From Floccularia luteovirens (lineage: Eukaryota > Basidiomycota > Agaricomycetes > Agaricales > Squamanitaceae): 64,000 nt of DNA. The translations under genes and the position numbers were made by a program. The stretch is taken from the NCBI GenBank assembly GCA_009739215.1, contig VSJF01000002.1:2666001-2730000 (forward strand), in the 5' to 3' direction. The notes under the pieces are model-generated. The model worked only from the letters and a program-made list of their open reading frames with translations. It did not search any database and was not told the DNA's origin. Positions 26,258 to 39,352 of this stretch are shown one piece after another; positions within the stretch are counted from its first letter, which is position 1, and every line of letters starts with the position of its first letter.

Positions 26258-26700
26258 CTATCCTCCCTGTCCATCTGGCTTCGATCCTTCAATTGCATGA
26301 AGAGAATCACCATCAGACAGTGATATGATTGTCGCGTCAAGACCTACAGCAGCAGTGTAAGTAGCGAATAAATAGTAAAAATTAATCTTTTCGTGCATCA
26401 TACTTGTGGCGAGAATTCATTGTTGAGCTGTTAGTAAAATTTCGTTCATGCCGCTGGATATATCCTTTCTTCAAGTTGCATAGCCGAAGGGTATTATAGA
26501 AGCTGCGATACTAGTGCTAGACCTTACACCACCAGCGATTTGCATCGGGTTACTAATTATGTATACACTAACTTATGATTTATGTTTACCTTGAAATAGA
26601 GCCAGAACTCGTTAATTTTCGAGCTGTCTACATAAAGAGCGATGATCACAATACCCAAAATATCAGGAGAAGGATTATAACACCAATGTACTTTATTCAA
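26258..26700 (-). pseudogene. Possible decayed membrane-protein gene fragment
   Basis: Minus-strand coding-like segments lie in mixed frames: PSPDILGIVIIALYVDSSK and NEFWLYFK (about 26690-26592, ending at a GT donor), IAGGVRSSTSIAASIIPF and then YIQRHERNFTNSSTMNSRHK (about 26545-26408, ending at a GT donor), and a last exon GLDATIISLSDGDSLHAIEG that stops at 26258. Only the last junction is in good order. The pattern of a hydrophobic helix followed by a Ser/Asn tail suggests the C-terminus of a multi-pass protein that has lost its frame. The evidence is codon-by-codon reading only. Confidence 0.25.
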
Positions 26701-26892
26701 ATTTCACTTGAAATGAATGTCAATAATACACAGATACTATAATTTCACAGTCGTTGTTCTGTTGTCACGAGCAAGCCCGCGAAACAACAAGTAATTTAAG
26801 AGAAGAATGTGTATAAAAGGGGACAAAAGCTATGTCTAGTATTCTGCTGTTGTTACTTTGACGGTTCTGTTGGATAGACACAATTTTTCATA

Positions 26893-27240
26893 CTATTCTG
26901 CACCTGCAGAGGTGTGCATTGGTCGACGCCCGCAATTCTTGGGGTATCCATCTTCTAGTTATTCGGGAACCAGACTAAATCTACCGTCATAGACCACATT
27001 CTAATCGTATACAGTATCATCAGTTATGGTACTTACGTGAGAAGGATTAGGCAACACTCACAAATCTTTAGCCCTGGAAATTGGTCGCTAGTTACACCTT
27101 GTTGGAGAGCAGTCATGAAGCAAGTCAGTGACAAAGTGCCGGCACGGATGATCACACCCTTGGACAGTAGGTCGAGGCAAGTATAACCCCAAAAGTCGTA
27201 GGGGGCAATTGCAATTCCGCCTTTGGAGTAGTGACATTGC
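26893..27240 (-). CDS. Candidate small unrecognised gene or exon pair
   Basis: A minus-strand frame from about 27240 reads QCHYSKGGIAIAPYDFWG and then LLSKGVIIRAGTLSLTC to DQFPGLKI, ending at a GTGAGT donor near 27067. A second exon after an AAG acceptor (about 26953) continues in phase as YGYPKNCGRRPMHTSAGAE and stops at 26893. No start codon or first exon could be fixed; the frame is closed by TAA just upstream. The family is not recognised. Confidence 0.25.
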
Positions 27241-27631
27241 TTGCCTTAATTGTGGTAAGAATGGTGAGTGTGATTGGAGTTGCGCAAGTGAGAGCGAAGA
27301 GAAAACCAAAGTCACTTCGGATAGAGTGATAAAGAACAAAAAGTGATTAAAGGACGTTCACTTGTTGAGGATGAACGTTGAATGTTTAAACATCAGCCTT
27401 TATGCATATTTTGTAAGTACTTCATGTACAACTTTGTGTATATCGTACTTACTAACAGCTCCCTTTCAAGGCGGTAGTGGTGGAACCAGTAGTATAACAA
27501 GAACTTTGACTGAGTGTACATTGATCAGTACATGGTAGTGTAATCAGCTCAAATTGTTATCAAGCAGCTACCAATAAACACGGTTGGAAGGTTGTAAGTG
27601 CGTACATACATACTTCGCGATGCTAATCAAT
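27241..27631. other. Intergenic region downstream of THI6
   Basis: No supported feature. It could hold the promoter and first exon of the small minus-strand candidate at 26893-27240. Confidence 0.3.
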
Positions 27632-29806
27632 TCACAATTCGTGCTCAATCGTAATTTCCGCCAGTTTAAGCACATCCTCAGTGCTAACAGTCCAAAGCGC
27701 ATCGATAAGGCCAGGTAAAAAAGTACCAGGTCCTTTGACTGTTTTACTCTTTACAGCAAGTTCTGCACCAATTGTCAGGATAAGCGTCCTGGATTATTCA
27801 AAGACTTCGATCAGTTGTCACAACAATTACTAATGTGCATTACCCACCCTGCAATAGCGCCGAGGAACATGTTGCCTATCACTAACTTCCCCTCATAATT
27901 TAAATCTTCTGATGCCTCTGCAGCAGCGGCTGCACAATATGTTGCAATTGAACTTCCGAGGATGCATCCAGAACCTGTAATCTTGCCAAGAATTTCATCT
28001 CCGTTCTTTAACGCTATAACCGTGCTACCATCTGAAATATAATCGGTTGCGCCTGTCAAGACTACAGTGCATCCTTCGAAAATGATATAGATGAGGAAAT
28101 TCCATGTGGCAAAGCAAATATTACACATACTTTCTTTCTTCGCTAAAGCGCGTACAAATGCTTTAGGGTCTCTGAATCCAAACCCCACGCTATCAACTCC
28201 TTTAGATTCAACCTAGTTTGGGAAATATCCAGTTAAAGATAACCAGCAGATACGGGATAGACTTAACTGACCTCCGATGATCCGGCAAGAGAGGCTAATT
28301 CTCCGGCATTGCCTTTGATCACACTTGGCTGCCATATCTCCAAAAGCCCTATACAAAGGGTGTCTCAGAGAGATATTTTTTTGAATTCAACGGATTATAC
28401 GAACCTCTTACTGTTTCTCGTCGAAATGCACTAGCCCCGACACCTACAGGGTCAAATATGACAGGTTTCTTGAATGCATTGGCATATAAACCTAAAACAA
28501 AGTTTGATATCACATTATAAAATAAAGGTGATGCGACATCACATACCTGCTTTACCCATTGCTTCTACTCCGTCCAAGCGAAGGGTACCGATGTTAATTA
28601 AGACACTATTACAAATTCTTGCAAGATCTTCCATTTCTTGTGCTTCTGTTGCCATGATCGGGCTGCCGCCCAGCGCAAGAGTCACATTAGCTGATTGAGT
28701 TGCAACGACGGTATTTGTTATCTTATGATAAAATTCAGTTTCACCATAACCAGAAATTCAGACTCAAGGAATTGCATACCTGATGTACAAGAGGATTTAG
28801 CTCCCTGACGTGTTCCATAAGTCGAGTGACTGCAGTGAGAACATCGTCTTTTGTCAGCTTTGCGGTCTTTGTACCACTTGGAATGAGTAGTGAGTCTGGG
28901 GTAGGCGAACGTCCCTCTTTGAATGAGAGGATTATATCTGAGAGTTTGGCAGTAGCTTCGTATGGTTCACGAGAAGCCATGATGTCAGAAACAACAGCTA
29001 AACCATCTAATGATCGTCCGGAGGATGAGACAGCGCCGTGTAGTACACGGAGCGCATTCCTGGAATTTATCCCACCTGAAACATTATTTTTAGTTTTTTA
29101 ATCAACAATAAACGAGTTCGGCTTACCAATTGCGACGGCCTTCACCTGTGTCCCTTCAAGAACCTTCAAAATGGCGCCGACGCCCCGTACTCCGACGAGA
29201 GGTTTATCCAGCTTTTTTGTGCGTGTACCATATATCGAACCAATTCCCACATAATCGGCGCCATCACGGACTGCGGCCCGTGCATGTTCCGGAGTGTTAC
29301 ATGACACTCCAATGATTGCATTTGAAGGGAGAAGCGCCCGTGCTTGTGCAATGGGCATATCACTTTGGCCAATGTGGACACCATCTGCGTTGACCGCAAG
29401 CGCAACATCGATACGGTCATTGATGAGAAGTGGTACGCGATATCGCTTGCAGAGCACTTGGGAAGCTTTGGCGATGTCGATAAACTTTAATATTGTCAAT
29501 GGGAAACTGTGATGAGTTTATAGTCATAAAAGCAATGCGGAGGTACGTACGTCTGCGGTATCTGTGTTTTTCTCGCGAATTTGGACAATGGAGACGCCAC
29601 CTTCAAGGGCCTAAGGTACAACGTGCACCCTTAGTTTGTGGCGTGTTTAATGAGTGTGGGACAAACCTCTTCCAACGACTTTAGATAATCCTGGACGTTG
29701 TAGTACCCAGAGATGAGGACTGGATATGAAAAACTAGAAATTTACGAACCTTTCCATCTGGAAGCAGTTCACGTCCAGTAACGAGGTAAAGAGAGTAGTC
29801 CACCAT
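27632..29806 (-). CDS. THI6: Bifunctional thiamine-phosphate synthase / hydroxyethylthiazole kinase
   Basis: Minus-strand exons join to about 530 residues with two fused enzymes. The N-terminal ThiE-type half (29806 to about 28960) opens MVDYSLYLVTGRELLPDGK and holds GGVSIVQIREKNTDT, INDRIDVALAVNADGVHIGQ and DYVGIGSIYGTRTK. It joins HMP-pyrophosphate with hydroxyethylthiazole phosphate to make thiamine phosphate. The C-terminal ThiM-type half carries NPLVHQITN-like, LALGGSPIMA, VIFDPVGVGAS, KGNAGELASLAG and the kinase motif ILGKITGSGCILGS, which phosphorylates hydroxyethylthiazole. This fusion is the usual fungal arrangement. The C-terminus ends LAEITIEHEL. No TPP riboswitch could be identified by eye in the introns. 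Confidence 0.93.
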
Positions 29807-30235
29807 CTTTGAGATATGATACCACAATCGTTCGACTTAAGTAGTCGCTACTAGCGCTGGAACCAAGTCTTCTGTTGTTCTGGGAATAAATGATCACATC
29901 GGCCATCAGAGATTCACTAACACAACCACCTCGGTTGGTCGATGGAGTATTAAAGATGTTCCATAGGAGTAAGGTTTCAAAAATGGTTCGTACAAGATGA
30001 GAGCATGTATAGCTGTGATTAAGTACCCAACAATTTTCAGATAGCAGTACAACAACCAGCGAACAAGGAGATCATGACAAATAGGTGGGTAAAAAACTAT
30101 TGCAGGACTCTCATTATAGTTCTCCTGCGAAGGAGATTTTCGCGAGTATGTTATGCTGGAGTTCCTACGGGTGGTGTATGTTGTCCTGTCAAACATGACC
30201 TATGAATATAAAAAGCAAAAGAAGCAAGTGATGTG
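29807..30235. other. Intergenic region between THI6 and caprin-like gene
   Basis: THI6 promoter side and caprin-like 3' UTR. An open 96-codon minus-strand frame here has no family features. Confidence 0.35.
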
Positions 30236-30570
30236 TCACAGACCTCCCCGATCACCGCGTCCACGACCTCTTCCACCACGTCCACGTTCACCTTCTCCAC
30301 CGCGCCAATGTTCACCCCCACCCCGGCCGCGTCGGGCTATCAAAAAGCAGTGAGCTTGAGAATACTGATTGATAAATATATAGCTTACCACCTCGTTCAC
30401 CGCCACGGTCGCCACCCCTGAATCCCCGGTACCCACCGCGCTCACCACCACCACGTCCCCCGCCCCGACCTTCGCCACCACGATAACCACCACGGAACCC
30501 ACGGTCACCACCACCGCGAGGCGGCCATTGACTTCGGCCACGTCCACGCGCCGAGCGTGCTTGTGTAAAA
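30236..30570 (-). repeat. RGG/RG-coding low-complexity repeat
   Basis: GGN-CGN codon repeats (seen as CCACCACG, CCACGTCC and CACCGCG runs on the plus strand) encode the arginine-glycine box of the caprin-like protein, interrupted by one short intron (about 30349-30395). Confidence 0.8.
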
Positions 30571-32170
30571 CCGTCATCCTCCTCTTCCGGAACCTGCGTC
30601 TGCGGATTTTCTGGTTGGGCGTGGCCATTAACGGCAGAAGACTGTGTAGGGCCTGAATCCTCTCCGGGTGTTGCTGACCTAGATGTACCAAACTTTGCAT
30701 GCAGTCCTGCGATAGACGGCAGGCCACTTGCGTCGTCAGTCCAGTCAATGACTCCAGATACCTAAGTTCAATTTTTGTTATTACATAGCTTCAGACATTC
30801 AAGGGAGGAACGCACATCGCCTTGCTGGGCAGGAGGACTGATGAGTTCCTCGTGACCAAGACCATTGATCACCGGCCCAGGAACTGGTGCCTCCGTATGA
30901 AGTGGAAGTTCTTCTTGCCCCGCTGCATCTGAACGCTCCACCCACTCGGCGCTTTCCTCAAAGGAAGGTGCCTCGAGTTCACTCGCTTGCATGAAATGGA
31001 AGCTACTTGACATTCCAACCACTTCAGGGACACCCGTAACAGGAAGTTCGGAGTCTGTTCCTGTTGAAGACAAGGGAGCGGCCGGAGCGGGTTCCAGAGC
31101 CTCCTCTTCGGGAGGAGGAGTTGGTACACGAGGGGGATTCAGTCCAGCATTTGTTACTTCCACAAGCCTTAGGTCTAATGAAAATATTAGCATGCGCGAA
31201 TATGAAAAGATATGTAGTTTAATATACATGAGACGCCGTCAGTTTCACCGGAACCATTGAGGAAATTTTGTATAACAGCCTGTTTAGCCTCGTCCTCTTC
31301 TCCAAGCAAGATATCCCCAAGGTTCCGGAAGGCAGCAACTTCTGACGTGTCAGCGAATAAGGAAATATCAACTTGACCGGCCAATGAACGTAGGCGTAGA
31401 ATGTTTAAGATGTCCACTGTTTTTGTCACGAATGAGGTCTGTGGGTAATGAGTCTAGTTACATTATTATCCAGCGAGAAAAAGACGCACTTCCGCCGTCG
31501 AAACAGCACTTCTAATGCGTGCTTTCTCGGCTTTCTCGGCCTCGACACGTTTAATTGCCAGCTCAATAGACAATTCAGATTCATGGACCTGGTCATGTAG
31601 TATCTTAAAAAAGCTCTAAAGAAAGAAAGAAAGAAAAACTAATTACCTCAATAGCTTTTTTTACTTCTGCCAACTCCTTTTGGATGGTTTCGAGTGTGGG
31701 CAGCGTTTTTAAAGTTCGTTTCTGGTCGTCGTTGAGCTTCTCAGAATCCATAGCGGCATACGTAGATATTCTCGACTGTAGAAGTCGAGGAGTGAGCGGC
31801 GATATTAACATTCATAAAAAGAAAAATTTTTCTTACAATTTTTTTGTTAGTGGCTTTTAGACGCTTGTTGATAAGTTCCACAATAGGGCTTGACTTGAGC
31901 AAAAGATCCTCCTCTGGGAGGGGTGTCCCTTGATCATCGGACTGAGCGACGAGGTTGGGAGCAAGGGTACCATTTTCGACGTCGGCGGGCTCTGGAGCTT
32001 TTTCAACGAGCGCGGCCAATGTAGGATTAGGTTACGTTCACTGGAGAATTTGCAGCCGTAGGCTCCGAGGACTTTGTGGAAGCTTTGCGTTTTTTCTTTT
32101 GTGATTTTGAGGGAGGAGCTGGGGGAGGAGCACCTGGGACGATGCGTTGTTGGACTACAGGTTCAGGCAT
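30236..32170 (-). CDS. Caprin-like RNA-binding protein with C-terminal RGG box
   Basis: Minus-strand exons encode an N-terminal Lys/Pro-rich lead (MPEPVVQQRIVPGAPPPAPP), then a helical caprin-dimer-like region (SPIVELINKRLKATNKK, STYAAMDSEKLNDDQKRTLK, LPTLETIQKELAEVKKAIE), an acidic Glu/Pro-rich middle, and a long RGG/RG C-terminus (about 30570-30236) ending RGDRGGL. Caprins bind mRNA and G3BP-type partners in cytoplasmic granules; a similar mRNP role is inferred. The reading frame breaks once: the first exon runs ...NSPVNV and meets TAA near 32027, while the next segment NPTLAALVEKAPEPAD lies one base out of frame, with no usable intron between. An assembly indel or true frameshift is possible. 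Confidence 0.75.
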
Positions 32171-32463
32171 TGTGAAGAGAAGGGTGAGCGTATACGGGTA
32201 AGTGTGGGGAAGATTTGATGCTGAGGGAGCGAGGACAGCGGCAGAAAAGTGGACGCGTTGTTTCTCACGATCCGTGGGTAAAGCAGGGTCCACAAAAATA
32301 TAATCAGAGCTCGTTATAAAGTAATACTTATAGCTTCGTATATACTGTACTATGAGCTCACCAACACAGATGACATGCTCAAGCCAATGCTCATCGACAT
32401 TGGTTGTGGCTGACTCAGCACTTACTTGTATTCAGCTCAGTATCGTGCTTTCATTTTCAAAAA

Positions 32464-33642
32464 ATGACATCTCTCAACGAGTTCAGCACAAATAGGCATT
32501 CTCTAGCTTTGACAGACCACAACTCCGTTTCTGCAACAAGACATCCTGATATTTTCTTCAGCGACGCGAATGTCGCAGTCTTGGCTCATGATATCTATTT
32601 CCTTGTACACAAAGGTGTCCTATCCCGTCACTCTCTTCCGCTCGCACAAGCAATCAAGGCAATGGAAACTGCCTCGCCAAGGCTTGTTGAGAACCTACCG
32701 ATCCTTGAATTAGATGATCTCTCAGACGACCTTTTCTATTTCTTGACTGCACTTTATGATGGCATGTATGTCCTGACACATACCTCATACTATATTCTCA
32801 ACCTCATATATGCGTCATGCGCAGCTCTACCCTACAATATGGTCCAGGCGAATTTCATGTGTTCTCGGCTATCCTCCGACTTGCTACAAAATACGACGTC
32901 AAACACATCCGAATTGAAATTATCCGTGGCATGTCTGTTGCATGGCCACAAACACTCGCCCAATGGGATACCAGAGAGGCCAACGCAACAACTCCAGGCG
33001 GAATGTACAAGCCGCGTGCCAGTATACCCCATCCTATGTATGCCTCCCTTTATCTAATATTATGCGTAATAATTTACAGTGTAACAGTCTAGTGATAAAC
33101 CTAGCCAGGGAAACAAATGTGCCGAAAACTATTACCTGCCTTCTTTCTACGACCTATCTCGGTGCGCTGCAAGTGATATAGTGGCCGGTTTTATTTATCC
33201 CAAAAATGGCATACTGCAAACCTTGTCGGAGACTGATCTCAAGCAGCCTCTTGCAGGGAAAAGAGAGCGGCTCACGCTATCTCTCTACTTTTATCGTAAA
33301 CGAGCTTGAAGGTCGCAATTCCATCCAATCATTGTTTATTTCGCGCAGATCAGGACACTGCACGCCGTCGTTTCTGTCAATCCACCTTTGAAGCGATTAC
33401 TTTTGAGATTTTGCGTGACATCAATGGAGGTCGTATTGAACCGTAGTGTGGATCCACTGTTCGCCATTGCCGACGCAGAACTGATGCAGATAAGAGATGA
33501 ATCTGATGACCGCATTACAGCTGCAGCCCGCACTTGTGAGGCCTGTAGGTCTGAATTTACTGCCGCTGCAGACGCGGCGCGTGAAGAGATGTGGTCGAAA
33601 CTCCCGAAATGGTTTGGAATCGACTTGGACAATTGGTCCTGA
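32464..33642 (+). pseudogene. BTB/POZ-domain gene with several frame breaks
   Basis: The first exon (32464 to about 32765) encodes a BTB domain start: HPDIFFSDANVAVLAHDIYF, FLVHKGVLSRHSLPLAQAI and DLFYFLTALYDG. After an intron, ILRLATKYDVKHIRIEIIR follows. Then the coding text jumps frame three times: NLARETNVPK to YLPSFYDLSRCAASDIV near 33130, LSETDLKQ to LLQGKESGSRYLSTFIVNEL near 33245, and TFEAITFEILRDINGG to RSVDPLFAIADAELMQIRDE near 33430-33447, where a TAG interrupts. Agarics have many such BTB genes, and in intact relatives this text is continuous. The C-terminus ends KWFGIDLDNWS at 33642. Three breaks in 1.2 kb argue for decay, although assembly indels cannot be excluded. Confidence 0.75.
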
Positions 33643-33847
33643 TATGTTCTTTTTCTGTATTCTGGACTCATGTACTTTATTGATTTGTGGCAATCCCTTG
33701 TAAAGCAAGAGCCTTCTGGATAAATTGTGGCCCAAGACCACGAGAGTTATTTTGCAGTGCTTGTGCTTGCTTGGTTCTAGTCCTTCAGTGCAACAACGCG
33801 ACCATATTGCGCGCCTCACATCCAAACAGATTAAAATCACACTACCC

Positions 33848-35830
33848 ATGGAGGGCCCTGACAGTGCTGAAGACGAGTTCGATATTTTCATGGATGACAC
33901 TAGTCTAGAAATGGATTTAAATTTATCTCAAGATGACACTGACTTATGGGATGACCTCGAAACCGAATCTAGCGTCGAACCAACTAGTATGATGAGTACA
34001 GAGTCGGATGGTGAGCTTCAACCTTCAGACGATCGGTTTGTCCTGTCCAAATTCGAAGCGCATATACACTCTAAATCCGATGTAGGTCAGCAGGAGCCAT
34101 CAAACAAGTAGAAGACATGGTCTTGTCATTTCTGACCCAGCTGGCTACTTCTGGAGATAAAATCAACAATGCCGAATCCGAGATTGGGAGTCATGCACAG
34201 ATGAAACGTTGCAAATCTAAGCCGAAAATTCAGATGCGCCTCATTGATAGGATGAAACAAACCGCTGATGGGTATGCCAACCTAGTTATAATAAGTTTTC
34301 GTCTCAGCTCTTATGAGCCTTTTACAGTAAAGCGAAACATAAATGCATTACCTTTCCGCGCAAGTCTGTACAAGGGAGCGCCAAACCGTTCGGTAAATTA
34401 ATATATGTGTTCTGTTTCATGTTCTTTCAACACTGTCACTTCCAGCGCAGTTATTCAAGGTCCTAAACATAACGCATGAATCCCTACTCTATAAATCACC
34501 TTGCACTAAAAGGTGAGTTTGCTCGGATGTATTAAATAAGGTGACACCTACCGGATCTCTATGCCTTAGGGACATCTACTACAAAGACGTAACCTTGTTC
34601 AAATCCCAGCGAGTTGTGGACACTGGTAAGATGCATCTATCTGGTCTTCTCTAGTATCGACCGCTAATACATGTCTGATCATATCCAGCTTGTCGATGAC
34701 CTTGCAGCGACATTCGAGATGCAGCGCTCTGACTTGAATATCGTAAATTTTGATATTTCCCACTAATTCTTTGTTTTCTAATGTTGTTAGCGTGCAACCT
34801 CGAAAGGTCTTATATGCGGGTCAGGCCTCACTATCAATTTAGAGACGGGTGAGACTATACAAGCAAATGACACCGAGGTATGTACTCTTGTGGCTTCGAG
34901 TGCCATGTTCACCAATGTCTCATTGTCACAGGGCACACCGATACCTGTTGGCGAAGATATCCATTCCTTCAGCATTGAAGATAACGTGACATGGGTTCTT
35001 ATCGTTGAGAAAGATGTTCGTGAAAGGATTTCTTGATGACCCCGTTCTGAGCATGTGTTTGCGTAGGCGGTTTTCCAGTCTCTATGCAGATACAAGATCG
35101 TGGATCATGAAGCAATGCCAGGTCGAGGTTTATTGATTACTGTGATAGTTTCCATCTACTTATATGAGTATCCATAATTACTCACCTTGTTCGTAGGGAA
35201 AGGGTTATCCGGACATTGCCACCCGGCATCTAGTGAAGTCCCTCTCGGACGCCCTACCCCGAAGGTGCTGTGTAACTATTATCCATCTATCTGCGTTCTT
35301 TATCTTGAATCAATTCCATCAGTATTCCAATCATGGCCCTTGTGGATGCAGATCCATATGGACTTGATATTCTTTCCGTGTACAAATACGGAAGTAAGAG
35401 TCTTCAACATGAAAGCGATAAGCTGGCCGCTCGTCGTATAAAGTTGCTCGGGTTATTAACCAGCGAACTTGGAAGGTGTGATCTTCGGTTCATATAATCA
35501 ACATTGCAAACAACTTGATCGTCACACATAGCTTTGGAATCAACATAGACAGCCTCCTACCCTTTAATAAACATGATGAAAAAAAGGTTTCGCTACAGTC
35601 TCTGATTGATTGGTTTACTAATCAGATTTAGGCTTATGCTATGTTACGAAGATCACCAGAAACACTGCCCGGCAAGTGGAAGTATGATGTTTTCCGCAGT
35701 ATTCCACACAAAAAGATCTATCCTCATCCTTTTGTGCAGAAAACAGCTAACGTATATGCTATATACCCGCCGGAAGGCCGAAATTGAAATTCTGTCCACG
35801 ATACGGCCCCACAGCCCGAGGTGTGTATAA
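33848..35830 (+). CDS. SPO11: Meiotic recombination endonuclease Spo11
   Basis: About ten exons encode a Spo11/TopoVI-A protein, which makes the programmed meiotic double-strand breaks. The acidic N-terminus starts MEGPDSAEDEFDIFMDD. A helix IKQVEDMVLSFLTQLA is followed by the winged-helix region with the catalytic tyrosine in KRDIYYKDVTLFKSQRVVD (about 34568-34620). The 5Y-CAP to Toprim link reads SKGLICGSGLTINL. The Toprim glutamate is in WVLIVEKD, and the metal-binding DxD is in IMALVDADPYGLDILS (about 35328-35375). GKGYPDIATRHLVKSLSDALP is intact. The C-terminus reads MLYTRRKAEIEILS and ends at TAA 35830 in the simplest model. One problem is seen: after VVDT (34624) the donor GGTAAG leaves one extra G, so LVDDLAATFEMQ is out of frame unless an unusual splice or an indel is assumed. 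Confidence 0.88.
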
Positions 35831-36490
35831 TAAAACAAGCTGGGCAAGGCTAACTTCGCAATGTTATATCGTCTTCTATCAAAGCAATGACCTGTGTTTT
35901 GTCCACAACGGCTCCATGTCGCCGACATCGGCATATGATCATCAAGATGTTCTCTGCTACTCAGACCCGTCAAGCAATGGTCCTACCTTCTGCTGTACTA
36001 CTCCATTGCCGATGTCGGTACACACATCAAGATCCGTGGCCCCAATTCACCTGCCTCAGGTTTATTTCGCCTTTAGTGCGGTACTTGTGCGAGAAGATCA
36101 CCTTAAATGTCCAGCCAACCTGGGAAGCTCCTTGATGCTCCACTGCCATGCTTACAATAATCCTCTTAGCCCTACACTCTGCGCTCTATCATCAACTAAC
36201 ATCCCGCTTAAGCACAGGATTTATTCAACTCCAACTAAGATCACGTCCCTTTGCCCTTAGGTTCAAGTACACTAGTATCTTCCCCGAGCTTCGCATGCAC
36301 GCAATTCTCATAGAAATTAACCTTTATCGTACACCTCCGCTACTACGACGAATAAATTCGGCATGAGCAATAAAGTACAGTCTATTATACAAATTGAAAT
36401 TTGAGGTCCTGGTACAACCCATTTTTTTGTCCTCGGCGAGGGATATGCATTCCACCAGGAGATCTTGTCCGGAGTTGGGTGCGTCCATAT
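35831..36490. other. Convergent intergenic region
   Basis: This lies between the 3' ends of SPO11 (+) and the dehydrogenase (-). A 12-base inverted repeat (35922-35933 with 36007-36018) is present. The open frames here look random. Confidence 0.35.
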
Positions 36491-37811
<1,321 letters not shown>

Positions 37812-38191
37812 GGTGTTAGGTGTTTGCGGTCAAGAGGGGATGCCGAATTTTGGGGTGCTTGTTCACCTTATGTACGTAGAGTGAGATATGTCGACGTCAT
37901 TGAACAATACCGGATCCACTGGTTCATCATAGACCGCAAAGTACTGGTCTAGATTTGGTGAAACAATTACTATATTAAGTATCACAATATTCCTCCTTTT
38001 GTGTATGCGACTTTGTCTCAATTTACCTTTGGATAGTTTCAAACTTATGAATACCCCACTGATCACTTCACCTTTTTAGCGGGGAGGTCTAAAATGTAAA
38101 TGTCTATCATATGTAACAACATACTCCAATATTATAACTACCATGGTATATATACGGGTCAAATGTCAATCGTCATTTAGTAGAAGAGCAA
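37812..38191. other. Intergenic region
   Basis: A/T-rich sequence between the dehydrogenase start and the 3' end of the Ser-Asp membrane protein. No exon was seen. Confidence 0.35.
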
Positions 38192-39352
38192 TCAGGTAGG
38201 GCTGTAGTGGGGAGGTGGGTCATTCAATTCTCCAGCCTGTTGTGGTTGTACGCCCTTTTCGCTGTCAGCCTCCAGTGCCTTCTGATATACTGCCATGTCA
38301 GTGTGCAGGGCCGACATGCGGGTGGCTCCCGAGGAACTACCCTCTGTAGGCTCCGCTCTGGGTAAAGCCGATGCGGCGATAAGTGTTGGGGGGAATGATG
38401 AAGGTGGCGGATCATAAGGGGACTGCAAGGCCTCGTGTGGAAGCCACGACTCTTCACTGTGATCAATTGTAGAACGCCTGTGGGAGGTGTTTGAGGAACT
38501 TGTATGATCAAGAGCTGCAACAGCTGGAAGAAGAGGAACCAGCGAAGCGCTAACAGGAGGGTGAGCCGAAGAAACATTCATGTAGTTGTGCGGTGTTGAC
38601 TGGCTACGAGATGTTGCTGCTATCAGGGGAGTAGACGAGATTAAATTACTGGATTGCATTTGTGACATTTCCGTCCTCGGCGAGTTATTAGGGTTGGGTT
38701 GGTCCAAGAAGCTTTGTGGAACGAATCCAACCGGACGCTTGCGCATACGTCTCCGATGCCGGAAAATTTTTGCTAAAATCATTGCTACAAGCCCAGCTAG
38801 AATGGCTTGCAGTTTCACCAAATTAAATGGGTTTTGAATTTTAAGAGTTGAACGGCGCCTACCCAAGCCTACGACAAGTCCAGCTATCCCTCCCTTACTC
38901 AGACCTTTCTTACTGCTCAGGGAACTAGAACTGAGCCCTGTAGGCGAGGGGGTATTAGAGGATGAGTGTGTGCCCATACTTGAGGCACTACTAATGATGC
39001 TTGTGGGGGCGGTGCTTGCTGTATTTATCGTTGCTGAAGTGGAAATTGCCGTTGACCCAGCCAGAGAGGGCCCATCAGAATGTGTTTTATGAGGGCCGCC
39101 TTCAGCATTGTGAGTAATGGTGGTGCAGACATTTCCAACACAACTTTCACTATCAGAGTCAGAGTCAGAGTCCGAGTCAGAGTCACTATCGCTGTCACTA
39201 TCACTATCACCACCTCCCGAGCTGAATAAGTTTCATAAGCAGTCAATTCAGAGGCACGAAGCACAGAATACTTACTGATTTTGAGCCAAAGAGACCTGCA
39301 ACTGCAACAGAATAACGAGGATGGCGGCTGCCCATGGACGTAGGGAAGACAT
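38192..39352 (-). CDS. Secreted/single-pass membrane protein with Ser-Asp repeat stalk
   Basis: The minus-strand start at 39352 gives MSSLRPWAAAILVILLQLQVSLAQN, a clear signal peptide. After one intron, a run of about ten Ser-Asp pairs (about 39213-39150) is followed by a CVGNVC pair and a Ser/Thr-rich, probably O-glycosylated stalk. Removing an intron (about 38862-38804) restores a single membrane helix IAGLVVGLAILAGLVAMI and then AKIF with a basic stop RHRRRMRKR. The cytosolic tail of about 190 residues is Ser/Pro-rich and ends PPPHYSPT. The layout resembles fungal wall-stress sensors (short SKGGIAG juxtamembrane motif, mucin-like stalk), but no WSC domain is present and function is unknown. 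Confidence 0.75.
39150..39213 (-). repeat. Ser-Asp coding hexamer repeat
   Basis: Alternating GAT/GAC and AGT/TCT codons form an imperfect hexamer tract in frame with the membrane protein. Codons vary between units, so selection for the peptide repeat is more likely than a fresh microsatellite expansion. Confidence 0.7.

Noticed and set aside
35922..36018. 12-base inverted repeat with a loop of about 73 bases
   Set aside because: Short perfect stems of this size occur by chance in 64 kb, and there is no T-run or coding context that gives it a role.
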